From the NCBI RefSeq assembly GCF_900128945.1, contig NZ_FQUD01000001.1:1144431-1208430 (forward strand): 64,000 nucleotides of DNA, in the 5' to 3' direction. Positions 43,113-51,597 of the stretch are shown here, piece by piece (within the stretch, counting starts at the first letter, position 1; each line of letters starts with the position of its first letter). The translations under genes were made by a program, and so were the position numbers. This stretch comes from Chryseobacterium sp. OV279. Lineage in GTDB: Bacteria > Bacteroidota > Bacteroidia > Flavobacteriales > Weeksellaceae. A model generated the notes under the pieces. That model saw nothing but the letters and a program-made list of their open reading frames with translations. It did not search any database and was not told the DNA's origin.

Positions 43113-44690
43113 ATGCAAGATTCATTAGTAGAATACGGAGCCCGAAGAGTGATCATTACGATCACAGCTATTCTTTGTGCTTTGCTGGAAATTGTGGATT
43201 CCACGATTGTGAACGTTGCCCTGAACGAGATGAAAGGTAACCTGGGATCTACCCTTTCCGAAGTAGGTTGGGTCATTACAGCTTATGCCATTGGTAACGT
43301 GATTATCGTACCCATGACAAGCTGGCTTTCCCAACAGTTCGGACGACGAAATTACTTTGCAGCCTCTATTATTATTTTTACCGTATTCTCTTTTTTATGC
43401 GGTAATGCAGATAATATCTGGGAACTGGTATTTTTCAGACTCTGTCAGGGGATTGGAGGTGGAGCCTTACTGGTAACCTCACAGACCATCATTACGGAAT
43501 CGTATCCCGTTGAAAAAAGAAGTATGGCTCAGGCTATTTATGGTTTGGGAGTAATTATCGGCCCTACATTGGGGCCACCATTAGGAGGATATATCGTAGA
43601 TAATTTTAGCTGGCCTTATATTTTCTATATCAACATTCCTATCGGGATTGCGGCCACTTTAATGACCTTACAGTTTATAAAAAGCCCGAAATACGCTGAA
43701 AAACGTAAAGCTTCAGATGTAGATTGGTTAGGAATCGCTTTATTGGCAGTTACAGTAGGTTCATTGCAGTATATCTTAGAAAGAGGACATGAGGAAGACT
43801 GGTTTGCGAGTGGATGGATCGTTCTGTTTACCGTATCAGCGGTTTTAGGATTTATATTATTCCTCTGGAGAGAACTTACTTTCAAGTACCCCATTGTAGA
43901 GCTAAGAGTTTTAAAAAACAGTAATTTAAGGATTGGAACCGCCATGTCATTTGTATTGGGATTTGGTTTATATGGTTCTACGTTCATCGTTCCGCTCTAT
44001 ACCCAGAGTATTTTAGGATGGACGGCCTTAGAATCCGGAGCATTAATGATTCCCGCGGCATTAACAACCGCTTTCATGATGCCTATTATTGGAAAGTTAC
44101 TTTCAAAAGGGGTAAAACAGCAGATCTTGGTATCTTTAGGATTATTTACCTTCTTCGTTTACAGTTTCTGGGGGTATAAAATTCTAACGCCGGACACCGG
44201 TAAAGAAGCTTTCTTCTGGATGTTGATGGTAAGAGGAGCTGGATTAGGATTATTGTTTATTCCGATCACTTCATTATCATTAAGTACATTGAAAGGTCAG
44301 GAAATTGGTCAGGGAGCAGCATTTACAGGGATGATGAGACAGTTGGGAGGATCTTTCGGGATCGCAGCGATCACAACATTTATCGCCAATGCAAGTCAGA
44401 AGTACAGGGTGAATCTGATTTCTCATTTAGACTCCAATGATTTTGATGTCCAGCAGAGATTGAATGGATTAAAAGCAAGCTTTATGGCAAAAGGAATGAC
44501 TCCTGATGGTGCCATGAACGCCGCTTATAAAATGATGGATATGACGGTCACCAAACAGGCAACAGTGCTGTCATACATGGATGTTTTCCTTTATTTAGGA
44601 ATTGCCTTCCTGATTTGTATTCCGTTCATCTTATTGGTAAAAGAACGAAAGAGCAAAGAAAAAATAGATTTAAGTGAAGCCATGCACTAA
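43113..44690 (+). CDS. emrB: MFS multidrug efflux pump, DHA2 (EmrB/QacA) family
   Basis: 525 residues with 14 membrane helices. Motifs: LEIVDSTIVNVALNEMKGNLG (helix 1, family motif D1), GNVIIVPMTSWLSQQFGRRNYF (motif A, G-x-x-D/G-R-R-G-like), FFRLCQGIGGGALL, QAIYGLGVIIGPTLGPPLGGYIVDNFSWPYIFYIN (motif C). H+-coupled export of hydrophobic drugs through TolC via EmrA. It closes the operon with a terminator at 44706. Confidence 0.94.
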   Translation: MQDSLVEYGARRVIITITAILCALLEIVDSTIVNVALNEMKGNLGSTLSEVGWVITAYAIGNVIIVPMTSWLSQQFGRRNYFAASIIIFTVFSFLCGNADNIWELVFFRLCQGIGGGALLVTSQTIITESYPVEKRSMAQAIYGLGVIIGPTLGPPLGGYIVDNFSWPYIFYINIPIGIAATLMTLQFIKSPKYAEKRKASDVDWLGIALLAVTVGSLQYILERGHEEDWFASGWIVLFTVSAVLGFILFLWRELTFKYPIVELRVLKNSNLRIGTAMSFVLGFGLYGSTFIVPLYTQSILGWTALESGALMIPAALTTAFMMPIIGKLLSKGVKQQILVSLGLFTFFVYSFWGYKILTPDTGKEAFFWMLMVRGAGLGLLFIPITSLSLSTLKGQEIGQGAAFTGMMRQLGGSFGIAAITTFIANASQKYRVNLISHLDSNDFDVQQRLNGLKASFMAKGMTPDGAMNAAYKMMDMTVTKQATVLSYMDVFLYLGIAFLICIPFILLVKERKSKEKIDLSEAMH

Positions 44691-44705
44691 ATCAGTTGAA
44701 ATACA

Positions 44706-44735
44706 AAACCTCCGGAATTTCCGGAGGTTTTTTTA
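44706..44735 (+). terminator. Terminator of the efflux operon
   Basis: AACCTCCGGAA / TTCCGGAGGTT and long T run. Confidence 0.9.
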
Positions 44736-44829
44736 TGGAATGTTGTATTGAAATTTCGTTCGTAAACATTCTATCTATACTTAGCATCAACGTTAAAAAT
44801 TCACGGTTAAAGTCAGTAGTATTAGAGAT

Positions 44830-44854
44830 GTCATGCTGAGCGTAGTCGAAGCAT
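44830..44854 (+). repeat. Widespread GTCATGCTGAGC...GTCGAAGCAT word
   Basis: GTCATGCTGAGC followed by GTAGTCGAAGCAT. This word is known to recur in intergenic DNA of many Bacteroidetes and other phyla. Only one copy is in this window. Confidence 0.6.
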
Positions 44855-44910
44855 TTAAACTTAATATTCTTAACAACTTAAAGACTCTTAATGGTTCAAT
44901 TTTAAGTTTC

Positions 44911-45927
44911 TTACTTTACCTCCGCAGTCCATTCAATCCCACTGATGTCAATCAGCTTTACCGTATGAATCTCTTCATGTTTCACAGAAATTTCATTAAG
45001 ATTGAAACTCAGATCAGCCTTTGAGCCCAGTGGAATAATCAGGCTATGTTTCCCGGGTTTTACTTTAGCCACATAATGGTTTTTAATGTTCTCTTTAGGA
45101 AACTTTGAAAGATCGTTGAGGTCTAAAGCCTTTAAAACAGTTCCGTTTTTGTCCAGAAACTGAATTCCGATCAGAAAAGAGCCGTACACATCCACGCCCT
45201 GTGTTCTGTAAATCTCAAACGTTATGTCCGAAGCATTAAGTAAAACATTGGAAATTTCAATCTTAGGTTTTACCGATTTATTATGAAGTGTTCCCCAAAC
45301 GCCGCCATGGAAATACTGGTTGGTATACAGCGTAAGTCCGAAAATAAAAACAGATCCCGCCAGCACAATCGTTTTAGGTTTTGAAAAAGGAAGAACACCG
45401 GATCCCAGCCACAGAAACCATTTTTGGTGAGTGAAAGGTGTATTCTTTTTAATGAAATAATGATCCAGTGAAAAAGGACCGCTTCCCGTAAGGAATAAAA
45501 CAAATCCTCCGGCAATTCCCAAAACACCGATCTGCCATTCATCCAGACAGGTCGTTCCGATCCAGCCGGAACCGAGAAGAATTCCCATAGCAAGCCCGAA
45601 AATTCCAATGCTCATTAATCTGGTAAATAATCCTAAAATAATGAACAGTCCTACCACAGCCTCAATAATGGTAAAAGTAATCATTGAAGTTTCCAAAGCA
45701 TCAGGATGGGTAACCAGATATTCAATAATAGGTTTTATTCCCAAAGCATTAGGGAGAAAGTGATTGAATTTTTCACCGATATATCCGGCTTCATCGGGAA
45801 TAAGTTTGTTTTCAAGGACGAGTCTGCGCCAGAATGCTGAAAAATAAGTCCATCCGATCACAAGACGGAGTGATAATGTATAGAGTCCGGCCAGGTCATA
45901 AGACCGGCTGTCTGAAGTATGTTTCAT
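44911..45927 (-). CDS. DoxDA-like membrane protein (DoxX family, thiosulfate:quinone oxidoreductase type)
   Basis: 338 residues. Residues 12-195 are a DoxD/DoxX domain with four to five membrane helices (LSLRLVIGWTYFSAFWRRL; ITFTIIEAVVGLFIILGLFTRLMSI; GILGIAGGFVLFLTGSGPFSLD). Residues 200-338 form a beta-rich C-terminal domain matching the DoxA part, so the two subunits of thiosulfate:quinone oxidoreductase appear fused. In archaea this enzyme oxidises thiosulfate to tetrathionate and passes electrons to quinone. In Bacteroidetes the activity is not proven. Neighbour of a small secreted protein gene. Confidence 0.75.
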   Translation of the reverse strand: MKHTSDSRSYDLAGLYTLSLRLVIGWTYFSAFWRRLVLENKLIPDEAGYIGEKFNHFLPNALGIKPIIEYLVTHPDALETSMITFTIIEAVVGLFIILGLFTRLMSIGIFGLAMGILLGSGWIGTTCLDEWQIGVLGIAGGFVLFLTGSGPFSLDHYFIKKNTPFTHQKWFLWLGSGVLPFSKPKTIVLAGSVFIFGLTLYTNQYFHGGVWGTLHNKSVKPKIEISNVLLNASDITFEIYRTQGVDVYGSFLIGIQFLDKNGTVLKALDLNDLSKFPKENIKNHYVAKVKPGKHSLIIPLGSKADLSFNLNEISVKHEEIHTVKLIDISGIEWTAEVK

Positions 45928-45982
45928 TGAAATTGTATTGTATTAAAAAACTGTTTATAGAAAATTGGATTCAGATAAAAAT

Positions 45983-46342
45983 CTAAACCACATGCAATTT
46001 CAGTCTTTTAAACAGGATATATTTCGGCGGACTGTTTCCGGTCGTTGTGCCGGAATACTTGTTTTGAAAACTTATTGTTCCTTCCTCCGGGAAGGGAATA
46101 GCTTCTGTAAAGTACTTGTGATTCTTAGATTTTAAGATCCTTTTTGAAACAGAAACTTTGCTTGAAGAACGTTCCGTTACACTGTCACAGGCATAGGACT
46201 GAACGGAATCTGTAATTTTTACTTTATTTAAACCACTGATATACTGAACATCAAAAAGGCCGAGAAGATCTCTTTTCACAGAACACGGCGATAATGAAAA
46301 CACTAATATCAGCATCATGATGAGTGCTTTATAGTTTTTCAT
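45983..46342 (-). CDS. Small secreted/lipoprotein of unknown function
   Basis: 119 residues from ATG 46342 (MKNYKALIMMLILVFSLSPC). The signal ends with a possible lipobox SPC. The mature part is Ser/Lys-rich (DVQYISGLNKVKITDSVQSYAC) and not recognised. It lies 55 bases upstream of the DoxDA-like gene on the same strand, so co-transcription is plausible. A longer frame adds 7 residues at the N terminus. Confidence 0.6.
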   Translation of the reverse strand: MKNYKALIMMLILVFSLSPCSVKRDLLGLFDVQYISGLNKVKITDSVQSYACDSVTERSSSKVSVSKRILKSKNHKYFTEAIPFPEEGTISFQNKYSGTTTGNSPPKYILFKRLKLHVV

Positions 46343-46380
46343 AGAAGTGCCTGTGGTTCGCATGTTTACAAAACTACATT

Positions 46381-47295
46381 TTATTTTAGATTTCCCCCCA
46401 TGAATTGTAAAAATTCATCCTGCTGGTCAACGAAGAGATAGTGGGAACAATTATCAATGATTTTAAAATGATTTTTTCCGGCGATCGTTTTCATATCATT
46501 AAGCTGTTTCGTAGAAAATATTCCATCGTCTTTACCATAAACGGCGAAAATTGGAATTCCGCGTTTTTTAATTTCGTTCAGAACAGAAGTATTGTCAATG
46601 TTGTTCTGGGATTCATTTTTATAGAATTTCAACGGTGATTCCTGGTTTCTGAAATTGGTGGCGTAAAATTCACCGGTTTCATATGCCTGTCTCAATTGCT
46701 TACTTTCCGGAGTGGGAGAGGGCATGTTGAAGAAATTCATTTTGCTGGCGATTTCGTAGCATCTCTTTCTGTAAGCTGCCGAGTTTTTACTCAAATTTTC
46801 AATCTCCGCAATCTCCTGAAGTTGTGAAGGATCATTTTTGAATTTCTCTTTAGCCTGTTTTAAAATATGGTCATAGGTTTCCTGTTGTGAAAACAAAGCT
46901 CCTGCCAATGTCAGTGAACTTACTTTTTCAGGAAACTGTCTGGTGAATAAGGTTCCGATAATTCCCCCAAAACTGTGGGCAAGGATATTGGCTTTTTTAA
47001 GATGGTACGTTGTATAGATCTGGTTGAGGTCTTGAAAGCTTTCTTTAAAAGTCATGGTCGCATGGTCATCTTTAGACCTTCCTTCGCCGCGTCTGTCATA
47101 AACAATCACATAAAATCCTTTGTCTGCAAGCTTTTGAGCCGTAGTTCCTTCAAACAGAGTAGCATTTCCGCTGGGTCCGCCGTGGATGAAAATAACAGGT
47201 GTGTCTTTTGGGTTGCCATAAGCTTTGGAATACAGATTCTGGGCCTGAACAGCACTGAAAATCATGGAAAATAGGAGTAATAACAGCTGTGTCAT
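46381..47295 (-). CDS. Secreted alpha/beta hydrolase (proline-iminopeptidase-like)
   Basis: 304 residues, signal peptide to about residue 18 (MTQLLLLLFSMIFSAVQAQ). Alpha/beta hydrolase motifs: oxyanion strand VIFIHGGPSG, VYDRRGEGRS, nucleophile Ser in ANILAHSFGGIIG, Asp in IFAVYGKDDGIF and catalytic His in NCSHYLFVDQ. The HGGPSG and GRS pattern is that of the proline iminopeptidase / peptidase S33 group. Periplasmic. Substrate unknown. Confidence 0.85.
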   Translation of the reverse strand: MTQLLLLLFSMIFSAVQAQNLYSKAYGNPKDTPVIFIHGGPSGNATLFEGTTAQKLADKGFYVIVYDRRGEGRSKDDHATMTFKESFQDLNQIYTTYHLKKANILAHSFGGIIGTLFTRQFPEKVSSLTLAGALFSQQETYDHILKQAKEKFKNDPSQLQEIAEIENLSKNSAAYRKRCYEIASKMNFFNMPSPTPESKQLRQAYETGEFYATNFRNQESPLKFYKNESQNNIDNTSVLNEIKKRGIPIFAVYGKDDGIFSTKQLNDMKTIAGKNHFKIIDNCSHYLFVDQQDEFLQFMGGNLK

Positions 47296-47723
47296 AGCGC
47301 CCTGCTTTTTATTTTTGTCAAAAGTAATTATTTAACATGAGTTCGAACAGGATATTTTCGTTTTTTAAAGAAAGATGAGGTGCCGAAATACGGGTTTGAG
47401 AGAGTTATGAATTTTGGTTGCTAGTTGCTGGTTTATAAGTTGTTGGTTGGTAGTCATTAAGCTAATAAATGATCGTCTGATATCTGATGTCTGGTATCTA
47501 ACATCTAGCATTCCCCATTCACTTGCGAAGCAAAATTCACGATTGATATCCTTATTCCAGTTGAAAGTCTAATGTCTGAAATCTGATGTCTGGTATCTAA
47601 AAAATACCTTAATCCAACTTCTAGCTATTTATTATCTTTCGTCAAAACAGCTACAACCAAACTCAGTTTGGTTACTTTTAAATTATGAATTCTCAGGAAT
47701 TTTGCAGTATAAAATTTACTATA
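47296..47723. repeat. Intergenic region with repeats A4 and B
   Basis: Repeat A words at 47405-47510 (GTTGCTAGTTGCTGGTTTAT, TGATGTCTGGTATCTAACAT) and again at 47570-47600, separated by a B-type insert (CACTTGCGAAGCAAAATTCA, 47521-47540). This nesting suggests B invaded A. The SDR promoter palindrome follows. Confidence 0.7.
47655..47673. promoter_or_regulatory. 19-bp perfect palindrome before the SDR gene
   Basis: AACCAAACT-C-AGTTTGGTT. It lies 51 bases before the ATG at 47724. Likely operator for a dimeric regulator; the AraC gene at 48683 is the only nearby candidate. Confidence 0.6.
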
Positions 47724-48530
47724 ATGCAAAAGACAATTTTTATTACAGGAGCCTCATCAGGTTTAGGAAAAACAACGGCAAAACTATTTCAAAGCAAAGG
47801 CTGGAACGTTATTGCAACAATGAGAAATCCGGAGGCTGAAACCGAACTGACCCAACTTGAAAAGGTGACGGTTCTGAAACTTGATGTCACCAATTCGCAG
47901 GAACTTAATGAAACAGTGGATTATATTCTAGGCAACTATAACGTAGATGTAGTTCTGAACAACGCCGGATATGGATTAATAGGACCTTTGGAAGCTTTCA
48001 CTGATGAACAGATTAAAATGCAGATCGAAACCAATCTGATGGGAGTGATCCGTATAACAAAAGGTTTTACGCCGTATTTCAGGGAGAAAAAGGATGGCGT
48101 CTTGATTAATATTACGTCAAGCTTTGGGTTGATAGGTTTTCCTACATGTTCCGTTTACAGCGCAACAAAATTTGCAGTTGATGGATTTTCAGAATCTATG
48201 GGGTATGAATTGGCGCAATTCGGAATTAAAGTGAAAATTGTAGCTCCCGGAGGGATACAGACTGATTTTGCGGGACGGTCTTTGGATGGAGCTACACATG
48301 AGGCTTATGGACAATTAGTGGCAAAAGTGAGTGAAGGATACAGCCCTGAACAGATTTCAAATTATTCAAAACCGGAAGATATAGCCAGGGTTATTTACGA
48401 AGCAGCCACGGATGGAAAAGATCAGCTGAGGTATATTGCAGGAAAAGATGCCAATGCTTTGTATGATGAGAGAGCTGAAACGGGATCTGAAGCCCAAGTG
48501 CAGAGAATAAAATCAGATTTTGTATTTTAG
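47724..48530 (+). CDS. Short-chain dehydrogenase/reductase
   Basis: 268 residues from ATG 47724 (MQKTIFITGASSGLGK). NAD(P) motif TGASSGLGK at residues 8-16, NNAG at about 80, catalytic Ser in NITSSFGLIG and YSATK with catalytic Tyr and Lys around 150. The C terminus extends past the core as in SDRs that act on hydrophobic substrates. Cytosolic. An AraC regulator follows 152 bases downstream. A longer frame from 47685 adds 13 residues. Confidence 0.9.
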   Translation: MQKTIFITGASSGLGKTTAKLFQSKGWNVIATMRNPEAETELTQLEKVTVLKLDVTNSQELNETVDYILGNYNVDVVLNNAGYGLIGPLEAFTDEQIKMQIETNLMGVIRITKGFTPYFREKKDGVLINITSSFGLIGFPTCSVYSATKFAVDGFSESMGYELAQFGIKVKIVAPGGIQTDFAGRSLDGATHEAYGQLVAKVSEGYSPEQISNYSKPEDIARVIYEAATDGKDQLRYIAGKDANALYDERAETGSEAQVQRIKSDFVF

Positions 48531-48539
48531 AAACAAATA

Positions 48540-48640
48540 AGTGAATTGTCAATAGTGAATCCGCTACGCTTGTGAATTTAATCCGTACATTTTTAAAATT
48601 GACCATTATTCACTTGCGAAGCAAAATTGACATTTCTCCC
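48540..48640 (+). repeat. Repeat B copy between SDR and AraC
   Basis: GTGAATTGTCAATAGTGAAT, TACGCTTGTGAATTTAATCC and CACTTGCGAAGCAAAATTGA words of family B. Confidence 0.65.
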
Positions 48641-48643
48641 TCC

Positions 48644-48678
48644 TGACAAACAGTTGTCACAATCTCATCTTATATTTG
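48644..48678 (+). promoter_or_regulatory. AraC-gene promoter with palindrome
   Basis: TGACAA-ACAG-TTGTCA (48644-48659) perfect 6-4-6 palindrome covers a TTG -33 word (48654-48656). The -7 box TATATTTG is at 48671-48678, and the ATG at 48683 follows 4 bases later. Confidence 0.65.
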
Positions 48679-48682
48679 TATT

Positions 48683-49603
48683 ATGAAAATCATTCCATCA
48701 CCGATTCATTTTCGTTCGCTGTCGACTTTACATAAAACGATGGGGCTTTCTGCACCATTGCATCCCTTAATCAGTGTTATTGATTATGGTGAGACTCGTT
48801 TTGATCCTAAAATTTTTGAAAACGGGACAAAATCAGATTTCTATAAGATTTCGTTTAAAACAAAATTCAATGGTAAAATCCGATACGGACAGGGATATTA
48901 TGACTTTGAAAATGGTGGAATGTCCTTTGTCTCGCCAGGTCAGGTCCTTAGAATGGATAATGAAGAAGCTGACTACAGCGGAATGTCTTTACACATTCAT
49001 CCGGATTTCATCAGACCTTATTCCCTCCTGAAGAAAATTAAGGAATATAGTTTTTTTTCCTATTCTGCAGCAGAAGCATTGTATCTTTCGGAAAAAGAGA
49101 AGCAAACCATTAAGGATGTTTTCGACAACATTCAGAATGAGCTGAACGAGCGGATAGATCAGTTCAGCCAGGATGTAATTATTTCTCAGATAGAATTATT
49201 ACTGACTTATAGCAACCGTTTTTACAACAGACAATTTATCACCAGGAAATCTGTGAATAATAATTTATTGTCTAAAATGGAAGATCTTCTCAATGAATAT
49301 TTCGATAATGAAAAAGGAGTAAATGCTCTTCCCACGGTAGAATATCTGGCATCAAAACTTAATCTGACTCCAAGATATTTAAGTGATATGCTTCGCCATC
49401 ATACAGGGCAGAATGCACAACAACATATTCATGATAAACTGATAGAAAAGGCTAAAGAATATCTTTCTGAATCTCAGTTTTCGGTTTCAGAAACGGCTTA
49501 CCAGCTGGGTTTTGAGCATCCGCAATCGTTAAGTAAATTATTCAAAAAGAAAACAGAACTTACGCCCAACGAATACAAACAATCTTTAAAAAAACAGAAA
49601 TAA
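48683..49603 (+). CDS. AraC family transcriptional regulator
   Basis: 306 residues. An N-terminal cupin-type domain (FYKISFKTKFNGKIRYGQGYYDFENGGMSFVSPGQVL) and C-terminal double helix-turn-helix (LPTVEYLASKLNLTPRYLSDMLRHHTGQNAQQHIHDKLI; FSVSETAYQLGFEHPQSLSKLFKKKTELTPNEY). The start codon is 4 bases after the -7 box, so the mRNA is near leaderless. The next gene overlaps: ATG of the MazG-like gene shares the TAA stop (taATG), so AraC, MazG-like and Tag form one operon. Confidence 0.9.
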   Translation: MKIIPSPIHFRSLSTLHKTMGLSAPLHPLISVIDYGETRFDPKIFENGTKSDFYKISFKTKFNGKIRYGQGYYDFENGGMSFVSPGQVLRMDNEEADYSGMSLHIHPDFIRPYSLLKKIKEYSFFSYSAAEALYLSEKEKQTIKDVFDNIQNELNERIDQFSQDVIISQIELLLTYSNRFYNRQFITRKSVNNNLLSKMEDLLNEYFDNEKGVNALPTVEYLASKLNLTPRYLSDMLRHHTGQNAQQHIHDKLIEKAKEYLSESQFSVSETAYQLGFEHPQSLSKLFKKKTELTPNEYKQSLKKQK

Positions 49604-49920
49604 TGGATCAAAATAATCTAGACGAAATCATTAAACGTTCCCTCGGAATCAGAGAAAGCTATCATGAACTGGAACGCCAGCACCATGGAACCGAATGGAC
49701 TTTGGAAGAGGATGCTCTGGCCTATCTTACCGATGCAGGATTGGTGGGCAGAGATATTATGTCTCACCAGAAGAGATGGCTTAAAAAAGATTCAGAAGCC
49801 GAATTGAAGCATAAGTTGGGTGAAAATATCTGGTGGCTCATTGTTCTGGCAGACCGCACAGGAATTGATATTAAAGAAGCTTTAGACGAATTTTTAACCA
49901 AAACAGAAAAATTATTTTAA
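49603..49920 (+). CDS. MazG-like nucleotide pyrophosphohydrolase-related protein
   Basis: 105 residues, mostly helical: NNLDEIIKRSLGIRESYHELERQHHGTEWTLEEDALAYLTDAGLVGR, and a second helix set (EAELKHKLGENIWWLIVLADRTGIDIKEALDEFLTKTEKLF). The pattern of one E..E helix plus LGENIWWLIVLADR (compare ELxDxLxxLLxLAxxLGID in MazG) indicates the all-alpha NTP-PPase fold. It may hydrolyse non-canonical NTPs. It overlaps both neighbours by one base, in an operon with DNA glycosylase Tag, consistent with nucleotide-damage handling. Confidence 0.75.
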   Translation: MDQNNLDEIIKRSLGIRESYHELERQHHGTEWTLEEDALAYLTDAGLVGRDIMSHQKRWLKKDSEAELKHKLGENIWWLIVLADRTGIDIKEALDEFLTKTEKLF

Positions 49921-50468
49921 TGAGTTATTGTTTAGCCATAGACGGGATGCAGCCCGAAAGCAGAAAAGAACTGCATAAAAATTACCACGATCATTATTAC
50001 GGATTCCCGATCCATGATGACAACGAACTTTTCGGCAGGCTTATTCTGGAAATCAATCAGGCAGGACTGAGCTGGGAAACCGTTTTAAAAAAAGAAGAGA
50101 GTTTCAGAAAAGGCTATCATAATTTCGATATTCAGACAATCGCTGCCTACACAGAAGAGGACAGAGAAAGACTGATGAACGACAGCGGAATCATAAGAAA
50201 CCACCTGAAAATAAATGCAGCCATTGAAAACGCAAAAACCATTATAGAACTGCAAAAGGAATTCGGATCTTTTGAAAAATGGCTGGAGCATCATCACCCG
50301 AAAACGCTTCAGGAATGGATGAAACTGTTCAAAAAGACCTTTAAATTCACCGGCGGAGAAATTGTAAATGAGTTTTTAATGAGCACAGGATATCTGAAAG
50401 GAGCCCACGCCGAAACATGTCCTGTTTATCATCACGTGTTGGAACAGAAGCCACTTTGGATGAAGTAG
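49920..50468 (+). CDS. tag: DNA-3-methyladenine glycosylase I
   Basis: 182 residues. Tag family: MSYCLAIDGMQPESRKELHKNYHDHYYG (Zn ligands Cys4 and a His near residue 20), EINQAGLSWETVLKKEESFRKGYHNFD (the NQxGLSW motif lining the base pocket), and the C-terminal zinc half GAHAETCPVYHH. It removes 3-methyladenine from DNA. It overlaps the MazG-like gene by one base. DNA repair gene in a small operon with an AraC regulator. Confidence 0.93.
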   Translation: MSYCLAIDGMQPESRKELHKNYHDHYYGFPIHDDNELFGRLILEINQAGLSWETVLKKEESFRKGYHNFDIQTIAAYTEEDRERLMNDSGIIRNHLKINAAIENAKTIIELQKEFGSFEKWLEHHHPKTLQEWMKLFKKTFKFTGGEIVNEFLMSTGYLKGAHAETCPVYHHVLEQKPLWMK

Positions 50469-50583
50469 ATGGGTGTTGGAGGGTTTTAGAGTCTGAGGGT
50501 TTTAGTGTTAGAGAGTTTGAGAGAGTGGTGTTTTCTTTAAAAATTATCCCATCACCAAATCATCACATAATCGAATCACCAAA

Positions 50584-51093
50584 TCATCTTAAATTTCTCA
50601 CTGAAACATCAGGCTTTTCACCTTGTGGAACAATGAAAATAGCATTATCGCTGATGGTATCTCCCGGATCAAAATAATAACTTCCCGTTATAGGAATCAT
50701 ATTGGTGGTGAATTTCCCGGATTTATCGTAAGCAGAATACGATACATTAATCATCTGGGCTTTCATTTTCAGTTCGATTTTTTTGGAGGTTAGTTTCGCG
50801 CCGGTTGCATTGATACAGTTAAGTTCTACAAGTCCAATGTTGCTCACAATCTGAGGATAAGAAGACAGTCTGATGTTGTACCCTTTATCCGAGGCGTTTT
50901 TTACAGTAGCTGAAACTTTATAGCGGTCGTACGGTTTACCACCAGCTTCCACGCTTTCTTTGTTTAAAATATTAAACGTGACACTCATACCGTTGATTTC
51001 TATAGTCTGGCCATCGGAAATTTTCTGTGCATTGACGTGGGTTCCGAAGAATAGAGTAAGAAAAAAGGGGAGAGAAAAAATCAAATTTTTCAT
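50584..51093 (-). CDS. Hypothetical secreted protein
   Basis: 169 residues, signal peptide MKNLIFSLPFFLTLFFGTHVNAQ. The mature part is an Ig-like or beta-sandwich domain (QTIEINGMSVTFNILNKESV; YKVSATVKNASDKGYNIRLSSYPQIV; GSYYFDPGDTISDNAIFIVPQGEKPDVSV). No recognised family, no sorting tail. It is followed (minus strand upstream) by two other unknown genes at 51137 and 51598, possibly an operon. Confidence 0.6.
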   Translation of the reverse strand: MKNLIFSLPFFLTLFFGTHVNAQKISDGQTIEINGMSVTFNILNKESVEAGGKPYDRYKVSATVKNASDKGYNIRLSSYPQIVSNIGLVELNCINATGAKLTSKKIELKMKAQMINVSYSAYDKSGKFTTNMIPITGSYYFDPGDTISDNAIFIVPQGEKPDVSVRNLR

Positions 51094-51136
51094 AGGTTAG
51101 TTTTTATAGTTTGTGATACCTTAAATTTACGCATTA

Positions 51137-51583
51137 TCAGCCCTGCGCGTTGAAATAAATGAGGAAATTATTTTTTTCGCCTTCAATGTATAAATAGTCA
51201 TAATCTATACCCAGCTGATATTCATACCTTCCAATATTAACATTTTGAAAATGGAAAATCTGCTTTTCTTTGGTGAACGATTTTAAAGAATGATAAAAGC
51301 TTTCTACTTTTTCCAGATTTTCTGGCTGATCCGGATCGATATTCTTTGATCTTTCACGCCCAAAGAACCACTTATGTATAGTTTTCCTGAATTCAGATTC
51401 AGTGATTGGGTGTACAGCTAGCTCCTTATTATCTTTTAAAGCAAAGTGGGTTCTCATGAAATCCGGGGCATTTATGGAATGATCAAATGCAACGATATCA
51501 AATTCATAAAAATAATTAGCACGGGGATTATTTCTCAAAGCTTGGGAAGATAAAATCTCTTTTAAAAAATCTAATGTAACCAT
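51137..51583 (-). CDS. Hypothetical protein
   Basis: 148 residues, no signal peptide or membrane helix. Acidic and aromatic-rich (YFYEFDIVAFDHSINAPDFMRTHFALKD; ESFYHSLKSFTKEKQIFHFQNVNIGRYEYQLGIDYDYLYIEGEKNNFLIYF). The compact alpha/beta look and setting among other small unknown genes resemble immunity-type proteins, but no family is recognised. 14 bases upstream of it lies the secreted gene 51598-52191. Confidence 0.5.
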   Translation of the reverse strand: MVTLDFLKEILSSQALRNNPRANYFYEFDIVAFDHSINAPDFMRTHFALKDNKELAVHPITESEFRKTIHKWFFGRERSKNIDPDQPENLEKVESFYHSLKSFTKEKQIFHFQNVNIGRYEYQLGIDYDYLYIEGEKNNFLIYFNAQG

Positions 51584-51597
51584 CTATTTTATATTAT

